In this document: positions 1 through 9,798 of the stretch, piece by piece
Layout: every line of letters starts with the position of its first letter
Numbering within the stretch: the first letter of the stretch is position 1
Position numbers and translations under genes: made by a program
Notes under the pieces: model-generated
What the model was told of the DNA's origin: nothing
The model's input: the letters and a program-made list of their open reading frames with translations, nothing else
Databases searched by the model: none
Assembly: GCF_001586215.1 (NCBI RefSeq)
Contig: NZ_CP014634.1
Span: 1,736,001-1,800,000 of the forward strand
From: Corynebacterium simulans
Lineage (GTDB): Bacteria > Actinomycetota > Actinomycetes > Mycobacteriales > Mycobacteriaceae
Direction of reading: 5' to 3'
DNA: 64,000 nt

Positions 1-499
1 GGTGACCGCGCCGCATGGTCGGACGACGAAGGTAACTCACATCGACACCACCGACGGCGAACTTGGCCCCGACGAGCGCGCGACCGCCGGTGATTCGGTG
101 GTGCTGCGTTTGGCCGATGAAATTGACCTAACTCGTGGTGACCTGCTGGCGGGCAGCGCCCGCCCGGCCGATGTCCGTGAGTTTGCTGCGACTGCGGTGG
201 TGCTCACAGAAAAGGACATCACGCCGGGGCAGATGCTCAAGCTGCGCTATGGAACCTCGCTGGTCAAGGCCCGCGTGGCATCGGTAGACCGCATCCTGGA
301 CTTGGATGGTGTGGCTGACGATGAGGCGCCGGAGAAGGCGAGCCTCAACGATATCGCGTACATCACCGTGCAAACGCAGGCTGAGCTGCCTGTTGAGGAC
401 TACGCGGCGCGCGGCGCGGTGGGTAACTTCTTGCTCATCGACCAGGCCAATGGCAACACCCTGGCCGCGGGCTTCGTGGGCAAGCGCCTGCGCGGCTAG
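1..499 (+). CDS. cysN: Sulfate adenylyltransferase subunit 1 (CysN), 3' end only
   Basis: This is the last ~165 codons of a gene that begins before the window. The residues (VVLRLADEIDLTRGDLL, then ITPGQMLKLRYGTS, ending FVGKRLRG) match the C-terminal beta-barrel region of CysN, the GTPase subunit of ATP sulfurylase, which with CysD makes adenosine 5'-phosphosulfate for assimilatory sulfate reduction. The GTP-binding G motifs lie upstream and are not visible here, so the call rests on the C-terminal domain only. The GTG at position 2 is in frame but is not a credible start, because the fold would lack its GTPase domain. It is followed after 33 nt by a nucleosidase gene on the same strand. Confidence 0.85.
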   Translation, partial: VTAPHGRTTKVTHIDTTDGELGPDERATAGDSVVLRLADEIDLTRGDLLAGSARPADVREFAATAVVLTEKDITPGQMLKLRYGTSLVKARVASVDRILDLDGVADDEAPEKASLNDIAYITVQTQAELPVEDYAARGAVGNFLLIDQANGNTLAAGFVGKRLRG

Positions 500-532
500 G
501 GCTTCACTGGTGCAACGGTAGAATTCTTTAAT

Positions 533-1129
533 GTGATTGATTACAGCGCCCGCATTCTGTTTGTTGCTGCCGTCGAAAAAGAAGCAGCCGCTCTTCCGGA
601 AGGCACGCCTTTACTCGTTACGGGCATTGGTACTCTGCCTGCGGCAATTTCGCTCACGGAGTACCTCACCGTCGCGCGTGAGGAGGGTACTTTGCCGGAG
701 CGGGTGGTCAACATCGGTACGGTGGGCGCGCTGCGCGATGGTCTGGATGGGGTCTATGAGGTTGACCGCGTGGTCAAACACGACTTCCAACTCAAAGTGT
801 TAAGCGATATCTCCCGCTACCTGCTGCCTGCGGTTATTGAGCTTCCCACGAGTGGCAAGTTCCCGGTTCAGGGTCTGGCCACTGGTGACATGTTTGTTTC
901 TGACACCGCTACTCGTGACCGCTTGGCTGTCGACTCTGGACTTTGTGACATGGAGGGCTACGCCATTGTCGCAGTGTGTCAGCGCTTTGGCGTACCAGTC
1001 ACCCTGTTGAAGCAAGTATCTGACCCAGCCAACGAGTCCTCCGTTGGCGCGTGGGATGATGCGCTTCCCCGAGCTGCACATGAGCTAGCTGATGCTGTGC
1101 GGGAATTGGGCTTTCTACCGCGCTCCTAG
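533..1129 (+). CDS. MTA/SAH nucleosidase-like purine nucleosidase
   Basis: This 198-residue protein has the PNP/UDP phosphorylase-like fold pattern: VTGIGTLPAA near the N-terminus, NIGTVGAL in the middle, DMEGYAIVAVC carrying the ribose-contacting Glu, and QVSDPAN with the base-contacting Asp. Family members cleave the N-glycosidic bond of 5'-methylthioadenosine, S-adenosylhomocysteine or similar nucleosides; the exact substrate cannot be read from the sequence. It is shorter than the ~230 residues typical of E. coli MtnN. The GTG at 533 is chosen because a -10-like TAGAAT (519-524) ends 8 nt before it and no Shine-Dalgarno site is visible, so the mRNA is probably leaderless. It lies directly after cysN but probably has its own promoter. 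Confidence 0.75.
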   Translation: MIDYSARILFVAAVEKEAAALPEGTPLLVTGIGTLPAAISLTEYLTVAREEGTLPERVVNIGTVGALRDGLDGVYEVDRVVKHDFQLKVLSDISRYLLPAVIELPTSGKFPVQGLATGDMFVSDTATRDRLAVDSGLCDMEGYAIVAVCQRFGVPVTLLKQVSDPANESSVGAWDDALPRAAHELADAVRELGFLPRS

Positions 1130-1140
1130 CTCGGCGGAAT

Positions 1141-1184
1141 TGGGGCCGGTGCAATTTGGTCCGGCCTTAGATGGTCCGGCCCCA
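1141..1184. repeat. GC-rich inverted repeat after the nucleosidase gene
   Basis: TGGGGCCGG (1141-1149) is the reverse complement of CCGGCCCCA (1176-1184). GGTCCGGCC also appears within the 26-nt loop, so alternative pairings exist. It sits just after the nucleosidase stop, in a convergent gap, and could end transcription, but no T-run follows. Confidence 0.5.
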
Positions 1185-1272
1185 AATGGTGAGGAACAAA
1201 TGGTGAGGTCACGCCACATGCGTCCCAGCAGGTAACTGTAGCCGCAGGAGTTGTGGGGTGACCTCACCATTT
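1184..1272. repeat. Dispersed intergenic repeat (AAATGGTGAGGT family), locus 1
   Basis: Three copies of the core are present: AAATGGTGAGG at 1184-1194, AAATGGTGAGGTCAC at 1198-1212, and its exact reverse complement GTGACCTCACCATTT at 1258-1272. The last two form a perfect 15-bp inverted repeat around a 45-nt centre. The locus lies between two convergent genes. The same core recurs at 24957-25045, 43478-43716 and 51191-51201. No coding potential is seen. Confidence 0.85.
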
Positions 1273-1295
1273 GGAGAGCGGGTCCGCGAAGAGGA

Positions 1296-2756
1296 CTAAG
1301 CGGAAGCCTTCGGCGCAATCATGTTGTAAAGCTCGCGGACCTTGGCGCGTGGGGAATCCGGGTCGAGTTTCTCCACGGAGCGGGCGGCGTCGAGCTCTGG
1401 GCTGCTGCCGGAAGCATCGATGTGGGCCTCGGCGTCTTCCTTCTGCTTCTGCAGGCGGGCCTTGCGCTTCGGCTTCGGGGCGCCGGTGACAATCTCCGCC
1501 TCGTTCGGGTCAACCTCGCCAGCGCGAATGGAGGTAACCAGCGCCTGGTAACGGAAGGTGACGCCAATGGTCGCCGCCACCGGCACCGCGAGGAATGCGC
1601 CGATAATGCCAGCCAGCGCAGAGCCCACCGTGACAGACAGAAGGATGACCGCAGCGTGCAGGCCCATAGCCTTGGACTGCAGGATCGGCTGTAGGACATT
1701 GCCCTCAATCTGCTGGACTGCAACGACCACGAGCAGGGCAAGCAGTGCGGTTGTCAGGCCGTGGGAAACCAGGGCCACGATAACGGCGAGGGCACCGGCG
1801 GTAATCGCACCGACCAGCGGAATGAAGCTCGCGAAGAAAGTCACGACACCGATGACGAATGCCAGCGGTACCTGCAGGACCATGAGGCCGAGGCCGATGA
1901 GAACGGCATCGACAAGCGCGACGGTGGCCTGGGCCTGGATGTAGCCCGAGAGCGTCTTCCAAATGCGGTTGCACAGCTCAGTCAAGTGCCAACCGGCCGG
2001 GAATCCGGTGTACTTGCGCATCCACGGTAGGAACTTCTCGCCTTCCTTAATAAAGAAGAAGGTCAGGAAGAGCATGATGACGATGGTCACCACGATGGAG
2101 CTGACCGTGGAGAAGCCGCTCATGACGCCGGTGGCGATGTGGGAGGCCTGGCCCTTAACCGCGTTGGTGACATCATCGATGAGTTGCTGAACCTTGGTCT
2201 CATCAATATCGACAGGGAGCTTCTCGCCGAGCTTGATGAGCTCATCGATGCCGCCTTGGGCCTGGTGGATTAAGTCCTGGCTCTGGTTTTTCACGGTCGG
2301 CGCCATTGCGGCGAAGATGCCGGTGACGATGGCGAAGAAGCCCAGCAGAGTCGTGGCTGCGGCCAGCGCGCCGGGGAAGCGCAGCTTCGTGCGCATCCAT
2401 GCGGTCACAGGGTAGAGGACCGTGGCGACCAAGATGGCCAGGATGACTGGCAGGAGGCCGGTCCATAGGAACTTCAGCAGGTAACCAGCAATGGCCGCAG
2501 CCGCGATGATGAGGATAAATCGACCAGAGGCCTTTGCCAGCGTGCGGAAATCTTTTGCTAGGACCTCCGTCTTCAGGTCCTCGCGAATCGGCTTCGGCGC
2601 ATCGGAGCCCACGCCCTCGGCGTCATTGCTGACGAGTGGCTGCGGTAGCCGGTGCTCGGCATTCTCAGCGCCCTGTGGGACTGCCACGGAGTCTTTGGCA
2701 GATGAGGCAGATGTATCTTTGGAATTCACCTGACCTATCTTGCCATATGAATACAT
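1296..2756 (-). CDS. AI-2E transporter family (PerM-type) membrane protein
   Basis: This 486-residue protein has a hydrophilic, low-complexity N-terminus (~100 residues), then membrane segments arranged as in the AI-2E_transport/PerM family: a first pair (IIAAAAIAGYLLKFLW, LPVILAILVATVLYPV), a long soluble loop rich in charged residues, and a C-terminal bundle with the hallmark glycine/proline-rich FASFIPLVGAITAGALAV and EGNVLQPILQSKAMGLH. The family exports small molecules or ions; in actinobacteria the substrate is unknown. The C-terminal ~80 residues are a charged cytoplasmic tail. ATG 2756 is preferred because AGGAG lies 8 nt upstream on the minus strand, although that site is inside a strong hairpin (2759-2788). 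An alternative GTG is at 2729. It follows putA in the same direction, 80 bp downstream. Confidence 0.85.
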   Translation of the reverse strand: MYSYGKIGQVNSKDTSASSAKDSVAVPQGAENAEHRLPQPLVSNDAEGVGSDAPKPIREDLKTEVLAKDFRTLAKASGRFILIIAAAAIAGYLLKFLWTGLLPVILAILVATVLYPVTAWMRTKLRFPGALAAATTLLGFFAIVTGIFAAMAPTVKNQSQDLIHQAQGGIDELIKLGEKLPVDIDETKVQQLIDDVTNAVKGQASHIATGVMSGFSTVSSIVVTIVIMLFLTFFFIKEGEKFLPWMRKYTGFPAGWHLTELCNRIWKTLSGYIQAQATVALVDAVLIGLGLMVLQVPLAFVIGVVTFFASFIPLVGAITAGALAVIVALVSHGLTTALLALLVVVAVQQIEGNVLQPILQSKAMGLHAAVILLSVTVGSALAGIIGAFLAVPVAATIGVTFRYQALVTSIRAGEVDPNEAEIVTGAPKPKRKARLQKQKEDAEAHIDASGSSPELDAARSVEKLDPDSPRAKVRELYNMIAPKASA

Positions 2757-2758
2757 CT

Positions 2759-2788
2759 GCCCGTCTCCTAAAAGTGCAGGAGACGGGC
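2759..2788 (-). promoter_or_regulatory. Hairpin that encloses the Shine-Dalgarno site of the AI-2E exporter gene
   Basis: Read on the minus strand, GCCCGTCTCCT, an 8-nt loop and AGGAGACGGGC form a perfect 11-bp stem that ends 2 nt before ATG 2756. The AGGAG ribosome-binding site is entirely within the 3' arm. No T-run follows the stem, so a classical putA terminator is less likely than translational control, although reduced readthrough from putA is possible. Confidence 0.65.
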
Positions 2789-2836
2789 GATTGCTACGCA
2801 GCCACGGTTGGCTGCTGGTAGCGGCTGGGCGCCGGG

Positions 2837-5800
2837 TTAGCGCTCGATGCCGGCGACGGAGCGGATGATGCCGAAGCGGTGCATGGTCACCGATACGGCC
2901 TGTTCCAGCAGGTAAGGCAGCAGCTCACGACGGCCGTCGGCCAGAACTGGCTGGTCAAGAATGACGGAGTTGGACTCCACGGCTGCCTCGCGAGCGGTGT
3001 CCGCGACGGCGCCCAGCGTGCGTACACGAGCAGACTCGGCGCGGGAGAGCTCGGATGCGAAGGCGGCATCGGAAAGCTGGCGCACCTCGATGCCCAGGAC
3101 CGCGAGCTGCTCTGCGACGGCCGGGGTAGCGGAGAACTCCACCTTGGTTCCGGTGACTGCGGCGGCGAGCACCTGGCGGATGACGTCGCGCAGTGCGAAG
3201 CCTTCGCCGATGCGCACGCGCAGCTTGTCCAGCAGCGGTACGTAGCGGAAGATGTTCGCCTCCGAAATCAGGCCGGTGCGGTCATGGTCGCGGCCGAATT
3301 CTTCCATCCAGGCCAGCTGGTCGAGCTCGGCGGCGCGCCAGAGCCATTCGACGTCGGCGTCGGAAAGCGCGGCGCGGCTTGCCAGGTTACGCAGCTCGTT
3401 GGCCACCGCCGTTGGGACGTCGACCTCGCGTGGGCGCAGCTCGCCGTCTGCCCAGGAGCCCATCTGCGGCACGTAGTTCGGGCCGCCTGCCTTGGCGCCT
3501 GGGCCCATGACGGACTTCTTCCAGCCTCCGAAGGACTGACGCTGGACAATGGCGCCGGTGATGCCGCGGTTGACGTAGGCGTTGCCGACCTCGACGTTGT
3601 CGATCCAGTACTGGATCTCATCGTCGTCGAGGGAGTGGATGCCGCCGGTCAGACCGTAGCCGGTGGAGTTCTGCCACTCGATGGCTTGCTCGAGGGTTTC
3701 GGCGTGCATGATGCCGAGCACTGGGCCGAAGCACTCGTTGAGGTGGAACCAGGAGCCCGGCTTCACACCATCGCGGATGCCTGGGGACCACAGGGTGCCT
3801 TCCTCGTTGAGCTTTTCCGGCTTGAGCAGCCAGCTCTCGCCTGGCTCCAGCTGGGTAAGGCCGCGCAGTAGCTTCTCGCTTGGTGCCTCGGCCAGGCCGT
3901 TCATGGTGGTGGTGATGTCATAGCCTGGGCCTACCTTGAGGGTGCGCACGGCGTCGAGAAGCTGGTCGCGCAGGCGCTCGGAAGTGCCGGCGGCGCCGAC
4001 GAAGATGACCAGGGAGGAAGCAGAGCACTTCTGACCAGAGTGGCCGAATGCGGAGAGATAAAGATCCGCAATAGCCAGGTCAGGGTCCGCAGCCGGGGTG
4101 ATGATGAGCGCGTTTTTGCCGGAGGTCTCCGCCATGAGGTTCATCTCTGGACGCCAGGAGCGGAAGAGCTTGCCGGTATCGGATGCGCCGGTCAGGATGA
4201 CAGCATCGACATCCGCGTGGGAGATGAGAGCCTTGCCTGCTTCGCCCTCATCGGTGAGCACGAGCTGGACGAGGTCGCGGTCGAGGCCGTGCTCCTCCAA
4301 CGCGGCGTGTACGCACTCGACTGCCACCTTGGCACAGTGGACAACCTGTGGCGCCGGCTTGATGATGACGGCGGAACCCGCAGCTAGGGCGGAGAGCATG
4401 CCGCCTACCGGAATAGCGATAGGGAAGTTCCACGGTGGGGTGACCACGGTGACGCGGTTCGGGGTGAACTTAGAGCGTGCCTCATCGAGCAGGCGAGCAG
4501 AGTGTGCGTAGTAGACGGCGAAGTCGATGGCCTCAGAGATTTCTGGGTCGGTCTGCGTGATGGTCTTGTTGGCCTCGTAGGCTGCGACGTTGATGAGACG
4601 GGAGCGGGTAGCCGCCAGCTTGTCTGCCACGGTCTCGAGGACGGCAGCGCGCTCTGCGCCGGGCTTGGCGCCCCACGCGTCGGCAAGCGAAGAGGCGGTG
4701 GCAACTGCCGCGTTCACGGCCTCCGGATCGGTGACCTCGTCGATGCCGTGGTGGCCTGGGTCCTGGCTCAGCAGCTTATGCGCCCACTCGCGGTTGGCTT
4801 CCAGGGCTGGGTCGGTGTCCGGCTCGTTGGTGAAGCGGCCACCGCGTGGGGCCTGGCGGCCTTCACCCGCAGCCTCTTCTTCGATGCGGTTCTGGGTGCG
4901 CTCTGGGCCGGCGAAGGTCTCCCAGCGGTTTTCTACTGCCGCGCGGAAGTGAGCTTCCTGCTGCTCAATCGGGGTGCCGGCACGCTTGTTGCCACGGGAA
5001 TCGCGCTCCGGTTCATCCGGCGCGAACAGCGCGTAGAGGAAGTTCTGGCTGGCGGAGTTCTCCTCCAAGCGGCGGACTAGGTAAGACACGGCAACGTCGA
5101 AGTCCTCCGCGTGGACGACCGGGGTGTAGAGGATCTGGCGGCCCTCGTAGACCTCGCGGACTGCAGCCTGTTGTGCCGGGGACATGCCCTGCAGCATCTC
5201 GGAGTCGAGCATGTGCAGCACGCCGCGGGCGTTGCCGAGCTCGTAGCCCAAAGCGGCGGTGAACAGGTTGTGGGTAGCAACGCCGATACGCACGGAGTCG
5301 GCGAACTCCGGGCGCACGATGTAATCCAGCAGGCGGTAGTAGTTCGCATCCACGTCTGCCTTGTCGGTGTAGGTAGCAACCGGCCAGCCATGGACCTCAC
5401 CCTGGACGTGCTCCATGGACAGGTTCGCGCCCTTCACGATGCGGACCTTGACCTTGGCGCCGCCGGTTGCCACGCGCTCCTTGGCAAACTCCGCTACTTC
5501 CTGCAGGGCCTCGAAGGTATCTGGCAGGTAAGCCTGCAAGACGATGCCAGCTTCTAGGTTCTTGAATTCCGGCTCGGAGAGCAGCTCCTTGAACAGGCGG
5601 ATGGTCAGGTGAAGGTCGTGGTACTCCTCCATATCCAGGTTGATGAATACGTTAGGAGAGCGCTTGACGGCCTCTTCATACAGTGGGCGCAAGCGCTCCT
5701 TCAGGCGCTCGACGGAACCATCGATGTCCCATGGGTTGAGCTGGGCCACCATGGAAGAAGCCTTGACGGAAACGTAGGTGACCTTTGGGTTCTTGATCAG

Positions 5801-6319
5801 GTCGAGCGTGCGCTTTGCACGGGAGCGGGCCTCGTCCTCGCCCAGAACTGCCTCGCCCAGCAGGTTGAGGTTGAGGTGCTCACCGGATTCGGCTGCCTTA
5901 TCCAGCATCTTGTCCAAGGACTCGGACTCAGCGTCCAAAACGAGGTGGCCTACCATCTGGCGCATGCGCAGGCGTGCCAGCGGCATGACCAGGTTCGGCA
6001 AAATGGGGCCAAAGAAACCACCCATGCCAACCAGGGTGCCGTTGATAAGGCCTAGGGAGGCTGGGTCGAATCGCTGGGTGATCTTCTTCAGTGCGTTGGC
6101 TGCGACCTTATCGTCTTCCGGGCGCATGACTCGGTCGACGAAGTCCATGGTGAATGCGACGCCTTCAGAGTCGCGGAGCAGCTGGGCCAGCTGCTCGGTT
6201 CCCTTATCCTGTTCGCCTTCGCTGGCACGCAGCCAGGAATGGGCGCGGGTAACGGCCGCGTCGACGCAGGCCTCGACGTCGCCGGATTCAGGAAGGCGGG
6301 TGTGTGCAGAAGTTGTCAT
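2837..6319 (-). CDS. putA: Bifunctional proline dehydrogenase / glutamate-gamma-semialdehyde dehydrogenase (PutA)
   Basis: This enzyme of about 1160 residues oxidises proline to glutamate in two steps. The N-terminal half is the FAD-dependent proline dehydrogenase barrel, with VKASSMVAQLNPW and the C-terminal YLVRRLEENSASQNF helix that contacts proline and flavin. The second half is an NAD-dependent aldehyde dehydrogenase with TPPWNFPIAIPVGG, a catalytic Glu in MAETSGKNAL (~733) and the nucleophilic Cys in HSGQKCSASS (~763). There is no N-terminal ribbon-helix-helix DNA-binding domain, so it is not a self-repressing PutA of the E. coli type. The ATG at 6319 is chosen over 6358 because the protein proper starts MTTSAH; the upstream extension looks untranslated. 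It is divergent from dnaK across a ~745-bp gap. Confidence 0.93.
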   Translation of the reverse strand: MTTSAHTRLPESGDVEACVDAAVTRAHSWLRASEGEQDKGTEQLAQLLRDSEGVAFTMDFVDRVMRPEDDKVAANALKKITQRFDPASLGLINGTLVGMGGFFGPILPNLVMPLARLRMRQMVGHLVLDAESESLDKMLDKAAESGEHLNLNLLGEAVLGEDEARSRAKRTLDLIKNPKVTYVSVKASSMVAQLNPWDIDGSVERLKERLRPLYEEAVKRSPNVFINLDMEEYHDLHLTIRLFKELLSEPEFKNLEAGIVLQAYLPDTFEALQEVAEFAKERVATGGAKVKVRIVKGANLSMEHVQGEVHGWPVATYTDKADVDANYYRLLDYIVRPEFADSVRIGVATHNLFTAALGYELGNARGVLHMLDSEMLQGMSPAQQAAVREVYEGRQILYTPVVHAEDFDVAVSYLVRRLEENSASQNFLYALFAPDEPERDSRGNKRAGTPIEQQEAHFRAAVENRWETFAGPERTQNRIEEEAAGEGRQAPRGGRFTNEPDTDPALEANREWAHKLLSQDPGHHGIDEVTDPEAVNAAVATASSLADAWGAKPGAERAAVLETVADKLAATRSRLINVAAYEANKTITQTDPEISEAIDFAVYYAHSARLLDEARSKFTPNRVTVVTPPWNFPIAIPVGGMLSALAAGSAVIIKPAPQVVHCAKVAVECVHAALEEHGLDRDLVQLVLTDEGEAGKALISHADVDAVILTGASDTGKLFRSWRPEMNLMAETSGKNALIITPAADPDLAIADLYLSAFGHSGQKCSASSLVIFVGAAGTSERLRDQLLDAVRTLKVGPGYDITTTMNGLAEAPSEKLLRGLTQLEPGESWLLKPEKLNEEGTLWSPGIRDGVKPGSWFHLNECFGPVLGIMHAETLEQAIEWQNSTGYGLTGGIHSLDDDEIQYWIDNVEVGNAYVNRGITGAIVQRQSFGGWKKSVMGPGAKAGGPNYVPQMGSWADGELRPREVDVPTAVANELRNLASRAALSDADVEWLWRAAELDQLAWMEEFGRDHDRTGLISEANIFRYVPLLDKLRVRIGEGFALRDVIRQVLAAAVTGTKVEFSATPAVAEQLAVLGIEVRQLSDAAFASELSRAESARVRTLGAVADTAREAAVESNSVILDQPVLADGRRELLPYLLEQAVSVTMHRFGIIRSVAGIER

Positions 6320-6870
6320 AAGCAGTGTGTACCTCAGGTGAATACCTGGCGCTTCCACGCGCTTTTAAATAGATGGGTGCCTTTTAAAGACAGGTATGCA
6401 AAAGCTATCTGCGCGCGGAAAGCGTCCAGAGCCGGTTTGATTACTTAATTTCAAGAAGTTGAAAGTGCGGTCTCTAGCGCAGCGTCTGCGCGCAATGCAC
6501 CGGTGGGCGGTCACCCTGGCGACGGGTACGAGAATGATTCGAATTCATCGCAACCGTCCTTTCCAAATGTTTCCGCACCAATTGCCCTTCCGCTCCGCCA
6601 GCGCCTGCCAGCGCCTTTAAAATCCCCGCCGGTAACTGCGAAAATTTGCGCATTCGGGCAGGCGAGAACTTAAGAGGAAAGGGAGTGTGAAGGAGTCAGC
6701 TTAGTGAGCTGGATTAAATAAAGTGCGAACCTGTGATCGGTATCGCTAATCGAAAATTAGCGGTCGAAAGGCAGGTTGGTCAAGAGGAGGGGAGTAAGGG
6801 GGTAGAGAAATCTTTTCCACCTATAGTCCAAATAGATTTTGGGCCGTTCAACTGGGGGAATATAGAAAAT
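6320..6870. other. putA-dnaK intergenic region, distal part
   Basis: This stretch holds the presumed putA promoter (minus strand), which cannot be pinned to one clear -10/-35 pair. It includes a perfect 7-bp stem-loop at 6744-6762 (CGCTAAT, loop CGAAA, ATTAGCG), which could be an operator or a short hairpin. No convincing gene is seen. A 73-codon frame from 6733 runs through the dnaK promoter and is rejected as non-coding. Confidence 0.5.
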
Positions 6871-6876
6871 TTCAAA

Positions 6877-7022
6877 AAAGTTGAGCGAAGTGGGAACAAC
6901 TTTGGGTTAAGCGCGGTTGAAGAGGTTGAGTGGATCGCGCTCAGGTTCTTGTAGCAAACACCGAAACTTCTGTTAGAGTGGCGCAAGAGCCAACGAGAAG
7001 TTGAGCCACCTGAAATCAACTT
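6877..7022 (+). promoter_or_regulatory. dnaK promoter region: three HAIR-type HspR boxes and a SigH-like promoter
   Basis: Three inverted repeats match the HspR-associated inverted repeat layout (arm, 7 nt, arm). They are AAAGTTG/CAACTTT at 6877-6903, GTTGAGT-N7-GCTCAGG at 6925-6945, and AAGTTGA/TCAACTT at 6998-7022. The first and third have imperfect inner bases but keep the exact arm spacing. A SigH-like promoter is visible as GGAAC (6893-6897), 18 nt, GTT (6916-6918, context GGTTGAA). Its start point would be near 6925, so the second box would overlap the transcription start. A weaker SigA-like pair, TTGTAG (6949-6954) and TAGAGT (6974-6979), is also present. SigH plus HspR control of dnaK is known in C. 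glutamicum; binding here is inferred. Confidence 0.75.
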
Positions 7023-7064
7023 AAAGCTAAAAACAGTCTTCTAAGACAAGCAAGGAGAAAATTC

Positions 7065-8908
<1,844 letters not shown>

Positions 8909-8909
<1 letters not shown>

Positions 8910-9655
8910 TGACTCAGAACAGCGGAATGCCGCAAAACCCAGGCGACCCGGACAACACTGATCCAGAGGTAACCTCGGCGGACCGCGCTGAGGCAGCTGC
9001 CGCGGAAGCACAAGAGGCTCAGGCTGCACAGGACGCGCAGGCTGACTCCGCCGAAGAGGCAGAACTTGATCCAACTTTGGATGCGGATATGGAAGCCGCG
9101 CTTGCCGACGTCTCCGCAGAAGACGCAGCCGACCAGGCTGAGGCAGCAGCCGACGCTGCCGCTGACCAGGGCAACTCCCTAGAGGCGCAGCTGGCTGAGC
9201 GCACCGAGGATCTGCAGCGTCTGAATGCGGAGTACACCAACTACCGCCGCCGCACCGAGCGCGAGCGCCAGGCTGTCATCGAGGCTTCCAAGGCCAAAGT
9301 CCTGGCAGAATTCCTGCCTATCCTTGATGACCTAGAGCTCGCACGTCAGCACGGCGACCTCGAGGAGGGCCCACTGAAGGCTATCTCCGACAAGCTCTCC
9401 GGCGTGCTGGAGAAGAACCAGCTGCAGCCATTCGGCGAAGAAGGCGACGCCTTCGACCCGGAAATCCATGAGGCTGTGCAGGATCTCTCTAGTGGTGGCG
9501 AGCAGGCAGTCGGTACCGTTCTACGCCGTGGCTACAAGGTAGGCGAGAAGCTGGTGCGCACCGCGATGGTAATCATCGCGGATGCACCGGACGCCTCCAC
9601 GGAGGCCGGCGAGGGCAGTGCTGAATCTGCCGGTTCGGAATCTGCTTCCGAATAG
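8909..9655 (+). CDS. grpE: Nucleotide exchange factor GrpE
   Basis: This is the ADP/ATP exchange factor for DnaK. At 248 residues it has a long, very acidic and alanine-rich N-terminus (~1-90), then the coiled-coil and beta-domain core: [34 protein letters not shown], and the C-terminal [20 protein letters not shown] signature. The ATG overlaps the dnaK stop by one base (TAATG). The acidic N-terminal extension is longer than in E. coli GrpE but common in corynebacteria. A 143-bp gap with a small hairpin separates it from dnaJ. Confidence 0.97.
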
Positions 9656-9758
9656 TGCGAGGTGGCGTCAGGGCTTAAACAAACAAATGCCTTGGCGCCA
9701 TTTCACTGTTTAGTGAACTTAGAACAAATCTTATTTAGTTATATTTTGTCCCCAATAG

Positions 9759-9774
9759 CCGCCAAAGCTGGCGG
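9759..9774 (+). promoter_or_regulatory. Small hairpin between grpE and dnaJ
   Basis: CCGCCA (9759-9764), loop AAGC and TGGCGG (9769-9774) form a perfect 6-bp stem followed by TTT. It could attenuate readthrough from grpE or protect an mRNA end, giving dnaJ a different level from dnaK-grpE. An AT-rich stretch just upstream (TTATATTTTG) could hold a secondary dnaJ promoter, but this is uncertain. Confidence 0.4.
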
Positions 9775-9798
9775 TTTCAAGGAAGGAGGGGATGCCCA

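Noticed and set aside
2879..3871. A 330-codon plus-strand frame inside putA
   Set aside because: It is antisense to the conserved aldehyde dehydrogenase domain, with no recognisable domain or start signal.
6733..6954. A 73-codon frame upstream of dnaK
   Set aside because: It runs through the HspR boxes and promoter elements of dnaK and lacks a ribosome-binding site; the bases are explained by regulation.
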